A stretch of DNA of 64,000 bases from Diphasiastrum complanatum (Eukaryota > Streptophyta > Lycopodiopsida > Lycopodiales > Lycopodiaceae): positions 18,434,718 to 18,498,717 of the forward strand of contig CM055107.1 in assembly GCA_029204225.1 (NCBI GenBank), read 5' to 3'. The notes under the pieces are model-generated. The model did not search any database. It had not been told where the DNA came from and was given only the letters and a program-made list of their open reading frames with translations. Positions 1-11,681 of the stretch are shown here, one piece after another. Position numbers and translations under genes: made by a program. Position 1 is the first letter of the stretch. Each line of letters starts with the position of its first letter.

Positions 1-268
1 AGCTCCAAGTAATGATCGTTACCCAAGTGACTAATAAATCTGTTGAGACGAGCAATAAAGAGTCTATCTCCTTTCCATATATAACTAAGCAAGTTATATG
101 GAATCCACATGATAGTTGAGCCAGAAATTTGTATGGCATAAGGCTTCAAAGTTTCATCTATATACTCACTCACGTACGTGAATGCATCTGTATTAGCCCG
201 TAGAGTGGCAAGCGTGTCTATTCTACCGATAAACATACAATAAATACGATGTAACTGATCTAAAAACT
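1..268 (-). CDS. possible exon of an unidentified gene, runs off the left edge
   Basis: Read on the minus strand from 268 down to 1 there are 88 codons without a stop, which is unusual in such AT-rich DNA, and the amino-acid mix looks protein-like (for example the stretches LHRIYCMFIGRIDTLATLRA and STIMWIPYNLLSYIWKGDRL). An in-frame stop lies just upstream, followed by a C-rich run and ACAG at 272-269, which would make a good 3' splice site, so this could be an internal or last exon. I do not recognise the family and see no catalytic motif. It does not match any of the copia families in the window. Chance openness is the main alternative. Confidence 0.3.
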
Positions 269-689
269 CTGTGGGGGGTTAGCAGATTGGCCAACTCTAT
301 TTTAGGAGACGACATTGTTATGCAACTAAGAACACTAATTGACCAGCAAACTAGTAGTCTAATTGAACAAGACAAGCTAAATTACGAGGAAACAAATTTC
401 AACAAAGCAAGAAGTGACAACCAAGGCATTCATGGATCCAGATTAATGGGGGGTGTTGGATTTATTCCCTCTAGCTCTCATGAATCCCATTTTAATTTGC
501 CTCCATTCATGTTGCATATTAACTAACGTTGTTACGCAGTCTGCATATTTACATGCAAATTCGCACAGATGAAGAAAAGGTGAGAGAATTGTGACACTGT
601 GTTTCTACACAATTTAAGGTGACAGGCAAAAAGGGGACACTATCTTACAGAATGCCAAAAGTGCCCTAAAAGCTAGAGTAGTGCAATCA
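269..689. other. unassigned stretch left of element A1
   Basis: No recognisable gene. A 79-codon plus-strand reading frame at 287-526 has no family resemblance and is not supported. The last ~30 bases (from about 683) begin to match the DNA left of element A2 near 26795, so the duplicated block starts about here. Confidence 0.4.
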
Positions 690-714
690 TAGCGCTATCC
701 ACACATTTGTTCAG

Positions 715-726
715 TGGTATCAGAGC
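715..726 (+). other. primer-binding site of A1
   Basis: TGGTATCAGAGC matches the complement of the 3' end of plant initiator-Met tRNA, the usual primer of copia elements. Degenerate repeats of the motif follow at about 762 and 788. Confidence 0.75.
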
Positions 727-825
727 GTAGCAGCGCAAGTGCCCGCTTCAAATTCCATCAATGGTTTCAGAGCAGAACGAGCTCATAAGGTATCAGAGCC
801 TAGTTACTTAGAAACGGAGAGCCTC

Positions 826-1430
826 ATGGCTTCAATCAACATCCAATCGAAGATTTGCACAGTTCTTGAGGCAGACGGGTCAAATTATTTGGCCTGGAAA
901 GTGAAACTTCCCTCATCTTGAGAGGAGAAGCTTTATGGCCCTAGGTAGATGGGACTGAATAAATGCCTGCCACCATAGGCAAAGAACTCCGTGAATGGAA
1001 GGAGAATGACAAAGCAGTAGTTGTCATATCATCTTCAATAGAATATAGCATAACTCTTGACCTCGCATCTATCTTTAATGCAAGTGAGATGTGGGTTGCA
1101 CTACAAGCAAGGTTTGAAACCAAGTCACGTAATCAGATAATGCACTTGGAAGACCAACTTACCTATCTACGATGGGATGGCAAGGATCTCACAACCTTCA
1201 TTAGAAAGACGAAGAATTTGTTCCTCTCTTTACAAAATGCTGGAACAGAACATGCAGTTTCACAAGAGAAGCAGCTCACATAACTTCTGCGTGCTCTACC
1301 AAGATCGTTCCAGACCACTCAGACTCTACTAGCCAAAGATCCTGACATGACTCTTGAGAAGACTATCAACAAGAATCCAGTTACTTATTTGTGTGCTGAT
1401 GTGTGTGCCACATCACAAGATGATATACAA
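826..1430 (+). pseudogene. A1 gag remnant (copia gag, UBN2-like)
   Basis: Starts with MASINIQSKICTVLEADGSN, the typical N-terminus of a copia Gag (capsid/nucleocapsid precursor). The frame is lost after 31 residues by a missing base near 905-909. In the restored frame an amber codon and an ochre codon follow before the second conserved block (963-1283: KELREW, LEDQLTYLRWDGKDL). The zinc-knuckle region that family B retains is absent here. A2 carries the same lost base and the same two stops, so the two copies descend from an already dead parent. Confidence 0.8.
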
Positions 1431-2560
1431 GAAGTGATTCTTGATTCAGGTGCTACGTCACATTTCATGACAACAAAACAAATGATTGCTGATTTTTAAG
1501 AAACAGATTCCTCTAGATATATAATTCTGAGAGGTGGTTCCAGATTTCAAGTCAGTAGAACAGGAGTACTGATGTTGAACACCAATGGCAAAGACATGAT
1601 ACTTGAAAATGTCCTATACATGCCTACACTTCAGGAACATTTGCTATTTGTACGTGCAAACATGGTAGATGCAGGCATGTCTGTCGCATTCACAAGTGAT
1701 TCATGTGAAGTGGTTGAAGCCATAACCACTTGTCTTATTATAGAAGACAAGATCAAGAGAAATTTGTATCATCTAAAGATATGAGGTCCGACTGAGAAAG
1801 CTCATCAGATCCATGAGACAATGGACATTCTATAGCATAGGAGACTATGTCATATGAATACAGTGGCTCTGTACAACGCTAGCCATAATGGAGTATTCAC
1901 AGGTGTTAGCATCAAGGATGCAATAGGTTTGAAGTCTTGTGATGCATACAACAAAGGCAAGATGTCACATATACCTTTAACCAAGGACTCATTCAGGACT
2001 AAACAACTCCTAGAGTTAGTACACTTAGACATCTGTGGACCCTTTTACGTAGACTCTTTGGTAGGTTCAAAATATTATATCACCTTCATTGATGACTTCA
2101 ACAAGTTTTTAGACGTGTACTTCATTCATAATAAGTCAGAAGCACTAGAAAAATTTATAGAGTTTGTAAATTGGGCTAAGAAGTGGACTTATAAGAAAGT
2201 CAAACAACTAAGGACAAATAGAGCTGGAGAGTAGGTCTCCAAACGATTTGTAGAGTTTTGTACCAGCCGAGGGATCCTTCATTTGAAGACAACAACATAT
2301 ACACCACAACATAATGGTCTTGCAAAGAGAAAAAATTGAACTCTCATGGAGGCTGCGAGATGCATGATGGCCTATTCAAAGGCATCAAAATGGCTAATGG
2401 GCTGAGGCAGTAGCTATAGCCAATTACCTGCAAAAGAAGACAGGGAAATCTGACAGTCCCTATACTACTCCACATGAAGTATGGTGGGGCAACAAGCCAA
2501 GTTTGACTCATGTTTGCATCTTCGGGTGTGTAGCATTTGCACACATACAAAATTAGAAAA
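1431..2560 (+). pseudogene. A1 protease and integrase remnant
   Basis: An aspartic protease begins with ILDSGATSHF (catalytic Asp codon 1443-1445) and is soon stopped by TAA near 1497; its second half is readable at 1572-1784. The integrase N-terminal zinc region is readable from about 1830, but the usual CxxC is C-D-A-Y, so a zinc ligand is missing, also in A2. The core shows HLDICGPF (first catalytic Asp) and FIDDFNKF. The expected second catalytic Asp is Asn (LRTNRAGE), and a stop follows at about 2232. In a live element these would release mature proteins and insert the cDNA; this copy cannot. Confidence 0.8.
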
Positions 2561-3960
2561 GAAAGAAGTTAGATAAAAAAGTAGATCAGGGTTTCCTTGT
2601 AGGCTATGATGTACATTCCTCATATTGTAGGACTTACATGCCTAACACCAGGGAAATCAAAACTGTCAGAGATGTGAAATTTGATGAAGCAAGATCAATG
2701 GCTAACGGAGATCCAATTGGTTATGATATTCTTAGAAAGAAGTACTATAATTTTCCCACACAGATAGAGGGAGCAGACCATGAACATCTGGATCAAGATG
2801 TTCATATACCAAATAAATTGAGTGACAGTTCAGACGATGAACAAATCATGGAGCATCCTGTACCTAAATCGCCTGCAACACACAATGGTTCTGCAGACAA
2901 CCGAAATTACAAATGCGAAACAAGTGTGGCACCAACACAATTTCCAAGAAAGTTTGGAAGAGAAAGAAAACCACTTATCAGAAATGGAACAGACAACTTA
3001 GCTTCTACAACAGAAGAGTTTTCTGGATTCGGTGGTGAACCACAGATTTATGAGAAAGCTATTGACAATCCAAACAAGGAAAAGTGGATAAAAGCCATGG
3101 AAAAAGAAATAAACTCCATGGAGCAAAACAGGGTGTGGACACTTGAACCCATATCAGACGACATGAAGCATGTCAAATGCAAATGGATCTACAAATACAA
3201 GTATGGACCAGACAACAAGTATGGACCAGACAACAAGGTCTCAAGATACAAAGCTAGGTTAGTTGCAAAAGGTTTTTCACATAAATATGGTGTTGATTAC
3301 ACTAAAACCTTTTCTCCTATTGTCAAGCATACATTTATACATCTATTGATTGCATATGCAGTAGCCTATAATTTGAAGATCCACATTGTAGATGATAAGA
3401 CAACTTTCTCGCATGGGGATTTTGAAAAAGAGTTGTATATGGATCAACCACCGTGATGTAAATCATTTGCTGATTATGCCTGCTGGATGCATAAAAGCAT
3501 ATATGGACGAAAACAATGGCGACAATGATACAAGAAGAAGGATCATTCTCTCAGATCCTTGGGTTTCCAACCCCTAATGGCTGATTATAATGTCTATATG
3601 AAATTCATAGATGGAGAAATCATCATCATCGGTGTCTATGTAGATGACACACTGATCCTATCAAGAAGGGATAAGCTGATTACACAAGTGAAGGAAGATA
3701 TTTCCAAGCACTTTCAAATATCAGACCTAGGAGAAGCAAAATGCTACATAGGATTACAAATTCACAGCGATCTTGGGAGTGGTAGACTGTATCTACACCA
3801 ATCAAGATACGACATTCAAAAAATTAATCGGAGTAAATACTCCAACGGTTCCTGGTATAGTTTTGACCCCAACCAAGACTGTTCCAAAAACCAAGACGAA
3901 CAGAAGCAATACTCAATAAGCCTTACAAAAGGTTGATTGGTTCTTTGTTTTACTTGGCAG
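2561..3960 (+). pseudogene. A1 reverse transcriptase remnant
   Basis: A linker (2638-3060) leads into a copia RT: NRVWTLEP, KCKWIYKYK, YKARLVAKGF, then YVDD (codons 3637-3648), the catalytic metal-binding motif. An opal codon at 3454-3456 interrupts a conserved Pro-Pro-Trp position and is shared with A2. A perfect 18-bp tandem duplication at about 3201-3236 adds six residues (YGPDNK) that A2 lacks. Further frameshifts separate the finger/palm part from the YVDD block (3559-3936). Confidence 0.85.
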
Positions 3961-4750
3961 ATAATACGTCAGACATTCCCTATGCAATGTTCATACTGAG
4001 CCAATTTAATATGAATCTAGGACCTGTACAATGGAAATTGCCAAGAGAATCCTACAGTACCTAAATCATACAAAGAACTACGACTTTTGCTATTTCCGGG
4101 ATACAAGATTTCAGGTGAAGTCCTACAGTAATGCGAGCTGGGCATCCATGAAAGATGACTGCAAACGTGTTTCAGGAGGATGTACTATAATAGTAGATGC
4201 AACTATTCTTTGGGTCAGTAAGAAGCAGACCATAATTGCCCAATCATCTTGTGAGGCAGAATACGTTGTTGCAGCCAAGATGGATAATGAGTTGACATTA
4301 GAGGAGTTCTAAATCCAAAAAAGATTTGTAAAGATTCTTTTTATATTTTTTTCTCAATTTTTTCTTACACATGGACCAATCAAAACACTCGAATTTGGAA
4401 TCTACGTACCGTAACTTTTTGAGTCCACATTTTGATTCCACACTAAAAATGGCATAACTTTTTAGTGGTAAGTCCAAATTTAGAGGAGTCTGGTGCATTG
4501 GAAAGCGCTCAACGAGGGCTTTCTAATGATATGTTAGATGCATACTTTTGTTCTATGATTAAAAAGTTATGGCAAGTCAAAAGTATTAGTGTTATAATAT
4601 TTTAATAATATAAACTACATCTTGTACGAATTCTTAAAGGGTCTTTTTGGAGCTCAAAACTCCTCTGATGCCTGGCTCGAACAATTCCTAGATGGGTTGG
4701 GAGAAAACAGCCACTGATTCCCTTCATGGATAATACATCCACTATACATC
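3961..4750 (+). pseudogene. A1 RNase H remnant, split by a MITE
   Basis: Shows the copia RNase H core: AKRILQYL, SYSNASWASM, SGGCTIIVDATILWVSKKQT, QSSCEAEYV. The first catalytic Asp, normally in a Y-x-D-A-D/S-W setting, is Asn (YSNASW) in both A copies. The domain is cut at 4295 by the insertion at 4296-4670 and resumes with WLEQFLDGLGEN-like sequence. In A2 the same domain is uninterrupted. Confidence 0.8.
4296..4670. mobile_element. MITE-like insertion, 375 bp
   Basis: A non-coding insertion present in A1 and absent at the equivalent point of A2 (near 30410). Its ends are imperfect inverted repeats of about 25 bp: the left starts CATTAGAGGAGTTCTAAATC and the right, reverse-complemented, starts CATCAGAGGAGTTTTGAGCT. 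Removing it restores an A2-like reading with no leftover bases, so no target-site duplication is visible. The interior is AT-rich with no reading frame of note. Confidence 0.7.
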
Positions 4751-5045
4751 TGACAAAAGATCCTGTGTTTCATTCCAGAACGAGTTCGATATGATAGATC
4801 CAGGAGAATCTCATGTTTGCCTTGGGATACAAATATTCAAAGATCAGCTGCCATCAACAACAATATGCTAGAAGCCATTAGGAATTGGTAGAAGTTCCCA
4901 TCATATCAGTGCATGTTGATCTAGTAAAGAACAATCAAAACATGAAATTTTGTGTCCATTGGGGTGTGCTAGTAGCTTTACTGGTTACATGGATATTGCA
5001 ATCACTATGGCCAATATGTTGGCTTCCACAAAAGTCCAATAACAA
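4751..5045 (+). other. A1 3' non-coding tail
   Basis: Sequence after RNase H that matches A2 (30540-30788). No clear polypurine tract or 3' LTR is seen before the switch to family C. Confidence 0.5.
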
Positions 5046-7279
5046 GTAGAAACGACCCTCTAAAATTCCAAGGAATCTCAGATAAGGATTCTATGTCTCC
5101 AACATACCCAACAAATTTTCAATTGATCCAAATTTGAATTTTTCTAAGGACTATCAACGGATTTAAGAAGAAGTAGAGCAGAAAGAAAAGTTTCTTTCTC
5201 ATTGAGTTATTGGCTCATTGATGTATGCCATGATATGGGTATGCCATTACTTGAATGTTTATTATTAATTGTGGTTTGGTTATACATAGTTAAGAATCCC
5301 ATAATGAAATCCCAAAGGAAGAAAATTTTGAAGTAAATTTTTTTTTTTGAGTTGATTTGCCTAGCATGCCGACATGCCATCTTTGGGGGGCTGCAAAAGT
5401 TCATGTTTTACTTAGCACCCTAGCTTGCTATTTTTGAAGGCTACAAAAGAGTTATAGCTATTTCACTAAGCACGCTAGTGTGCTATGTTTGGAGGCTACA
5501 AAAAATATTCTAAACTAATATCTTTCCCCAAAATTTAGTTCTCAAATGTGTCAAATACCTTTTATATTTTATAGTTTGACTTTTTCAACCTATCAAACTT
5601 GTAATGTATGCACAAAAATATGATTTAATCTCTTAAAAGAGGATATTGCTCATGACAATGATGATTTGATATCTACACAAGTTTGGTACTTGATTATCAC
5701 ATAGACTATACAATTTGTTTTACATGAGAAAGTTTAATGGTTGTGAATTATTCACATGAGATAGTGGCTCATGCTATGGTATTCAAGCCTTTTGTGGTAT
5801 TGGAAAATGAAAAGCTAGTGAGCACAATACCATTGAGCTAGTTCAAGTCATACTTAATGGCTTGAAAGAAGACTATGAAAACCTTTTCCAAACCTTTGCT
5901 ATCAAGGACGAGTTAACAAGTTTGGAGACCCTTCAAGAAATTCTTATTTCCGAAGAAGCAAGACAAAAGTACAAGCTTTTGAGAATGGAAAAGCTATCTC
6001 TTAATCATATTGAAGATGGCAAATCTCTATTTGTCAAAGACAAGCTCAAAGGGAGGAATAAGAAACAATATCATGTCTTAAAAAAAGACAAAGCAAAGGA
6101 CAAAGACAAAGATGGAGAAGAAGATGATTCATCACATCCTTCTGCCTCCAAGTTCAAGAAGAAGAAGATCAAGTGTTTCTTTTGTGGCAAGAAAGGGCAT
6201 TACGCCTCTAATTGCTTTAAGAAGAAGAATCAACTCAAGCAAGACAACATCATCAATGAGAAAGAAGACTCTATTGCAAGTGAGGGAGAAAGATCCCTTA
6301 TGTTATCAAGTTTCTCCTCTACACACTTCAAAAAAGATGGATAATGGTACATTGATAGTGGAGCTTCATCACACATGTGCTGCTACAAGAATTCTTGTCA
6401 TTCTATTGTACCTTATGAAGGAATTAAGAAATCAATATACACAGAAAATGATCATGAATATACTATTAAAGGAATTGGAAGTATTCCCTTAAAGCTTGCA
6501 TCTTCTAAGATTTTATCTCTTTCCTATGTTCTTTTTGTTCCTAAACTCACAAAGAACATCATAAGTGCTGGAAAGATGTTTGAAAATGGCCTTGATGTGA
6601 AATTTAATATCAATACTTGTACTATTAAGAAAGGTGATGAGATCCTAGCACGTGGATCTAGATATGCTGGCATTTTCAAGTTAGATCCACATGAAAGTGC
6701 AAATTCTTGTGATGTTGCCTTTTAGGACTAATATTTCTAAGGAGGAATTATGGCATAGGATTGAGACATCCCGATTTCAAATCCATGTTTTCTATGGTGA
6801 AGGATGCAAAAGCAATTGGCATACCAAGATTATATTCCAAATAGATCAAGCCATGTGAGGCTTGTGCAATAGTAAAATCACATAAGAAGCCATTTTCAAG
6901 GTCTTCTATCAAGACTACACATCCATTAGAGTTGATACACTCGGATGTACATTTTGTATCATCTAAAAGCAAGGGAGGTGCCACTTGCTTTGTTACTTTT
7001 ATTGATGATTTCACAAGATATACTAAGCTGTATCTTCTTTCTTCAAGATTTATGGTGCATGATTATTTCCTATTATTCAAAGCATATGTTGAGATGGAAT
7101 TCTCATTGAATATCAAAGCTTTTAGGAGTGGTGGAGGTCTTGGATGAAATACACCATATGAAGTCTTGTTCAACATCAAGCCTAAGGTTGATCACCTTAG
7201 AGTTTTTGGAAATACTTGCTTTGCTAATATTCCCTTGGATACTTATCGACAAAGAAGGCCTATAAGACTTTATACGTGA
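5046..7279 (+). mobile_element. family C copia element, copy C1
   Basis: Begins at GTAGAAACGACC, the same base that starts every C copy, whether A or B lies before it. Contents in order: a scrap of RT (readable GSLMYAMI motif near 5210-5240), a stretch with three diverged ~60-bp repeats around GCTA-rich motifs (about 5350-5510), a PBS-like motif near 5775, then gag, protease and half an integrase. The 3' tail found in other C copies is deleted, and B1 LTR sequence follows directly. Confidence 0.75.
5809..7270 (+). pseudogene. C1 gag-protease-integrase remnant
   Basis: Gag is open to 6344 and contains a lysine/aspartate-rich linker and one CCHC zinc knuckle, CFFCGKKGHYASNC (6174-6215), which would bind RNA. 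TAA at 6342-6344 stops it just before the protease motif WYIDSGASSH; C3 has the same stop, while C4 and C2 have a serine codon there. Protease is readable to 6723. Integrase shows HSDVHFVSSKSKGG and FIDDFTRYTKLYL, then jumps from the region of the second catalytic Asp straight to TPYEVLFN, an internal deletion shared by all C copies that reach this point. The start of gag is missing. Confidence 0.75.
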
Positions 7280-7281
7280 GC

Positions 7282-7486
7282 GATCAATAGTTTGTTATTG
7301 TCTAAATTGTCTTAAGTTGTCTCTTACTTCCGCACATAATTTTCGCACATATATTCAATCAGAGCTAATACTGTTCTATTAGTACATAGATAAGATAAAA
7401 ACCCGATTGAAGACACTGATATTAGTTTGATTTATTCAAACTTTAATCGTGTTCTCTGTGGACAAATAATTACTTTTTTTCTTACA
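7282..7486 (+). repeat. B1 LTR, 3' part only
   Basis: Matches the last ~205 bases of the B-family LTR and ends in TTACA just before a primer-binding site. The left part of the LTR is deleted up to the C1 junction. Confidence 0.75.
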
Positions 7487-7487
7487 G

Positions 7488-7499
7488 TGGTATCAAGGC
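7488..7499 (+). other. primer-binding site of B1
   Basis: TGGTATCAAGGC, one position shifted from the initiator-Met tRNA complement seen in other copies, located two bases after the LTR end. Several further TGGTAT-like repeats follow, as in the other B copies. Confidence 0.65.
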
Positions 7500-7677
7500 T
7501 TACAAAATTAAATATGATACAATGGTATTAGAGTATACAAGTTCAAAGCTGAAACAATGATATCACAACAAATCAGATGCTATACAGTGGTATCTTCACA
7601 CCTCTCTTAGCATTCTTCATACATGCATCAACAAGCTGGTATCTGGAGTGATTTAGAAATTTAGAAGATGTCGTCGA

Positions 7678-8152
7678 TTATCAATATTCACGCTAAGATA
7701 ACTACAATCTTGGACCTAGAAGGTTCAAGTTACTTGATTTGAAAATTAAAGACCACTCTTGTTGAAGGGCGAAGGTCTATGACAATGGGTATAATCAATA
7801 AAGGAGAAGCCAATAGCTACTCCTGAAAGAACTTCAGGAATGGAGTTTAAAAAATGACAAAGCTATAGCAATTATTGCATTTTCATTGCATGACAATATA
7901 CTGCTAGATTTTACATGCATTTTGAATGCAAAAGATATTTGGGAAGAATTGCAAACCAAGAATGAGACTCGATCTCGTTATCAAATCATGTTCTTGGAAG
8001 ACCAATTAACTTACCTACAGTGGGATGACAAAGACAGGAATACATTCGTGCAAAAGATAAAAGATCTATTTATTTCCTTGCAAAATTTTGGTGCAGAAAA
8101 TACAATTTGTAAGGAAAAACAGCTTAGTTATTTTCTTCGAGTCCTACCTAGG
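7678..8152 (+). pseudogene. B1 gag remnant, N-terminal part
   Basis: ATG in GAAGATGTCGTC is the same start as in B7. The second conserved block (LLDFTCILNAKDIWEELQTK, LEDQLTYLQWDDKDRNTF) is typical of copia Gag. A TGA replaces the Trp codon at about 7739-7741, a lesion shared with B3; frameshifts and stops follow. The frame is cut at 8152 by the nested element. Confidence 0.8.
8148..8152 (+). repeat. target-site duplication, left copy
   Basis: CTAGG left of the nested element; CCAGG lies at 12903-12907. The uninterrupted sister B3 reads CTACCTAGGTCATTCC across this point. Confidence 0.75.
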
Positions 8153-9214
8153 TGTTGCCAGCGCCAAGTTCCTATGGCTGAAAATCTTTGATCGGTTCTA
8201 GCGAAGTCCAGAGAGCTCAGATCGATGTGCAATCATCTCACACAATCTAGGCATGATTAAAGGAAGCCTGGGGATCAATAAAATCTAGAGAGAGAAAATG
8301 ACTTTCTAGAGAGAAAATTCTAGAAAGAGAAAACGTGTTTTACCAGCCTGGGTAGAGTACTTGGTATGAGGGAAGGTGGCGAATCCCACCAATACTATAG
8401 GGGAGTGCGGGTTGCGACTCAGGGCGAGCTCCAACCAAGTCTCAGCATCCCTTGCTGGAATGTTGTCCTGGCACTCACCTTGGCATGCTAGCGCCCCGGA
8501 GACTAGGGTCGGTCACACACTTGAAATGTAACCTTCTCAAATTTATTAGTGGGATTTTTCTCAAACTGACTCCGATTACCTTCTGGGTTTCGTTCAGTAA
8601 AAGCACCAGTTGTAAGGCCGATTCAAACTTTTTAATTTGGCACATAGCTGAGGGTCGTATCCCGGGACGCCAGCGGTATGCTGTCGGGACCATTTGGTCC
8701 AGGAACTAGTTGTCTCCATATCTATCGCGGCTTGTGGTTCTGAGTGTTCCCTGCATGAACGTGAATGGGTTAAGCTCTTGGGAAACGGGCTCTAACATGT
8801 CGGTTGAGTTGGATGGCTTGCTTGGGTGAAAGTTACCTATTTATGGCTGTCCAGTCTGGCGTGGCGCCAGGTTGGCTTCCAGTGCTCGTGACGAAGCTTT
8901 CAGTTGGTTAAGTCTGATATAAGTCAGACCGCTTGCTTGGAATGGATGTTACTCGTTTGTAACGAAGCTTCGAGTTGGTTAAGTTTGATGTATGTCGGGT
9001 GGCTGGAGTGGAGGGAAGTCACCCACATCGGGACTCCCGATCTGGCATGGCACCAGGTTGGATCTCAATGTTGGTTTCGGAACTTCAAGTTGGTTAAGTC
9101 TGATCGTTGTTGGCGAGTTGACTGCTTGTATGTCAAGTGGGTTTGGATGGCAAGAGTTGAAGGCTGGGAAACTAAGTCGTGGTTTCCGGCTCCCTTTGGA
9201 ATGCCTGTGCTACA
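8153..9214 (+). repeat. left LTR of the nested element
   Basis: Direct repeat of about 11800-12902. Contains an internal ~85-bp reiteration (AGTTGGTTAAGTCTGATG-type units near 8895-9110). The right LTR may extend further upstream, in which case this copy lacks its first ~110 bases. Confidence 0.8.
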
Positions 9215-9216
9215 TG

Positions 9217-9228
9217 TGGTATCAGAGT
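9217..9228 (+). other. primer-binding site of the nested element
   Basis: TGGTATCAGAGT, two bases after the LTR end; complementary to initiator-Met tRNA except for the last base. Confidence 0.7.
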
Positions 9229-11681
9229 CGATTGGCCGGTCAGCTATGTGGATCTCACAGAAATGGCCACTGTTTGGGATTCATCAAGACAACTGTTGTG
9301 CAAGGTGCTGCCCACAGTGTAAGCACAGGTGTCCATGGTCGGGGTGGTTGACAGAGCGGGGGCTTGATGAGTCAAGGTGCTTCCCTTGAGGTGTAAGCAC
9401 GGTTAGTTTCCGTGGTTTGGACCTGGCATCGTCTGCACGTAGGACAAATGAGGCAATGTGATGCCATTAGGTTGGTGTAAGCACGGTCTGTGCCCTGTGA
9501 GGTGCGGGGTGACATATTCGCGATAGCCACCATTCGTTTAGCTATAAGGGCTATCGACCAAATTTGGTGGGGGCGTTACTGAGGCAATGTGCTGCCTAAC
9601 GGTGAAAGCACGGGTGCGTCCACGATTGGGGTGGTATATTGCCGATCGTTTAGCTATAAGGGCTATCGACTAGATTTGGTGAGGGCATTACTGAGGCAAT
9701 GTGCTGCCTAACGGTGAAAGCACAGGTGCGTCCACGGGGGTGGTATATTCAAGGATAGCTGCCGATTGTTTAGCTATAAGGGCTATCGACCAAAAAGTGG
9801 TGGGGCATGACTGAGGCAATGTGCTGCTTAATGGTGAAAGCACGGATAGTTGGAGGGATGTCCTCTGTGGGTTGATTCCGTGATCAATCTATATGGGTGC
9901 GGCCAGACAAAGGTCCTTTGGCAGGACTATCTCAAAGGGGGACCTTGTCTTTGTTACCTGTTAGTAAACCTGCCTAAGTGTCTCGCTTGTATGTATTCGT
10001 GGTGAGTCTTAGTACTCATGCTTTGCCTAGTTTGCATGATTGCTTGTGATACAAGGAGCTGATGGCTCGAGAATGAACCTTTCTTTTGAAGGCTGATACT
10101 ATCAAACAAAGAGGACTACAGAATTTGTGGGGCGGATTTGCAGTTCAAGTACTCGCACATGAACGGCAACAAAATGACTCAATGTTTGCAAAGGATGGAT
10201 GGCTAGCCTATTTCTTGGGTTAGTTTCATTTGCGACAACGCCCACCAGACGCAAGCAGGAAGTCAAAAGTTGGAAAGGGCAATTTCAGGGGAGATCTTCT
10301 ATGGAGCAGTTGGTCTTCATTTGGGACGGCCACCTTCGAAACTGAAACTCACTGAGAATGGGTGATATCCAGTATCAGCTGGGTTTGGGAAAGACTGGGA
10401 TCCTCTTCAGAGATTGGCAACAAGTTGGATCGAGCCATAATCCTAGCAAATGGGAAGCAAAGTGTTGGAAAGACTTTTTGTCCGAAGAACTCTACTCTAA
10501 GTCCAATCAACTGATTTTATAAGTGGAGGTGCACTATCACACACACCTCTCTTTTGGGGCAAATTTTGAATGAAAGTTGATCAAAATGGGAGCAAATTCA
10601 AGGTGACCTAGCCATACTCACACGAGGAGACTGGCGAACTTTGGACCTTATAAGTTGACAAGTTTTTGTTGTGGAAAGGAAAGCTTGTTATAGGCTTTCT
10701 CTGGACCAGCAATGATGAGGAAACATATGAGTACGCTAGCTTGTGTTACCTGTAAGGCAGCTGATCAATGAAGGAAATGTGAAAGTTAAGTCTTGCATGA
10801 GAGACTTGGTATTTCGAACGGATGCTAAGGGACAGTTCGTGTTGAGATCAGACTAGTGCAAACTCTGGGTGCATGTGTCTGATTCAAAGAGAGCTACTTG
10901 AAGCCAAGCTTGATGTACACTTCTTGTTTTGACTGTGAGGCAACTAATCAGCGATAACATTGTGAAAGTCAAGTTTTGCGCGACGGACATGGTGCTTCAA
11001 ACAAACGCGAAGAGATAGTTCGTATGCAGATCAAACTGGTGCGACCCTTTGGCACTCCATCAGGTCAATGGTTACATTTGGGCTAATTCAAAGAGCTACT
11101 TCAAGCTAATTGAGAGGTGCATTGCGGAGTACTCAATCTTTGCCTACCTTAAAGAACCAAGAAGGAAAAGTATCAAGATTAGGCTAGTACAAGGAGAGAA
11201 ATCAAGGTGAAGAAGCAACAAGGCACGGAGTGGACCATAAAGTGGGCAATCAAACGATAAATCCTTTGGCTTAGGGAGCCTTGATACCTGTGCGGAATTG
11301 ATCAAATCTGGAGCTCAGGGAGCTCAGCACAAAGTGCATCAAGGACAAATTAGGAGCTCAAAGGAGTTCCAAAGTCAAAAAGTCAGAAGCGATAGGGGCG
11401 AACATTTTACAAAAAGGCCTCTGTCACCAATTAATAAGGTTCTTGGGTTTTACGTAAGCGATATAAAATCTACGCTTTTCCCAGACAAAGAGATATTTTC
11501 AAGTTATGTAATTTTTCAGTACAAAGAGCTGAGCCTCCAACTTGTGGTGTGCCAGCTTCAATGTTAATAGAAAGTGGCCAGTAAATTGAGTACTGTGCAA
11601 AGTAGCTTAAATGTATATTTATTTTAATTGGGAGACACCTTTACTTTAATCTGACATCTGATGAGGACATCAGATTTTATA
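9229..11681 (+). other. non-coding interior of the nested element
   Basis: No gag or pol motif on either strand. Apart from the ~120-bp tandem repeat it holds a diverged direct repeat of about 183-bp period (around 10751-10920 and 10934-11110), sharing CTGTRAGGCARCTRATCA-type sequence. A reading frame of 89 codons at 11298-11567 has no support. Confidence 0.6.
9451..9845 (+). repeat. ~120-bp tandem repeat inside the nested element
   Basis: Units start with GAGGCAATGTG at 9451, 9581, 9693 and 9813, giving lengths of 130, 112 and 120 plus a partial. Each holds GTGAAAGCACGG-like and TTTAGCTATAAGGGCTATCG blocks; the latter contains the palindrome-like ATAGCC...GGCTAT arms. More diverged partial units lie at about 9297 and 9372. 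Confidence 0.8.

Larger units (their letters stand above)
690..5045 (+). mobile_element. copia-type retrotransposon A1 (decayed, internal region only)
   Basis: A decayed Ty1/copia element in the order PBS, gag, protease, integrase, reverse transcriptase, RNase H, which is diagnostic of copia because integrase precedes RT. No paired LTRs could be found at its ends. Its sister A2 at 26800-30788 aligns along the whole body. It is interrupted at 4296-4670 by a MITE-like element. It ends at 5045/5046, where family C sequence begins; A2 ends at the equivalent base. Confidence 0.85.

Noticed and set aside
8904-9389. Long frames in the nested element's LTRs (161 and 163 codons)
   Set aside because: They lie in LTR sequence, are not kept in frame between the two LTRs and resemble no protein family.
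9451-9845. Regularly spaced repeats resembling a CRISPR array
   Set aside because: Units are long (112-130 bp) and the parts between conserved words are themselves related; the context is a eukaryotic retrotransposon.
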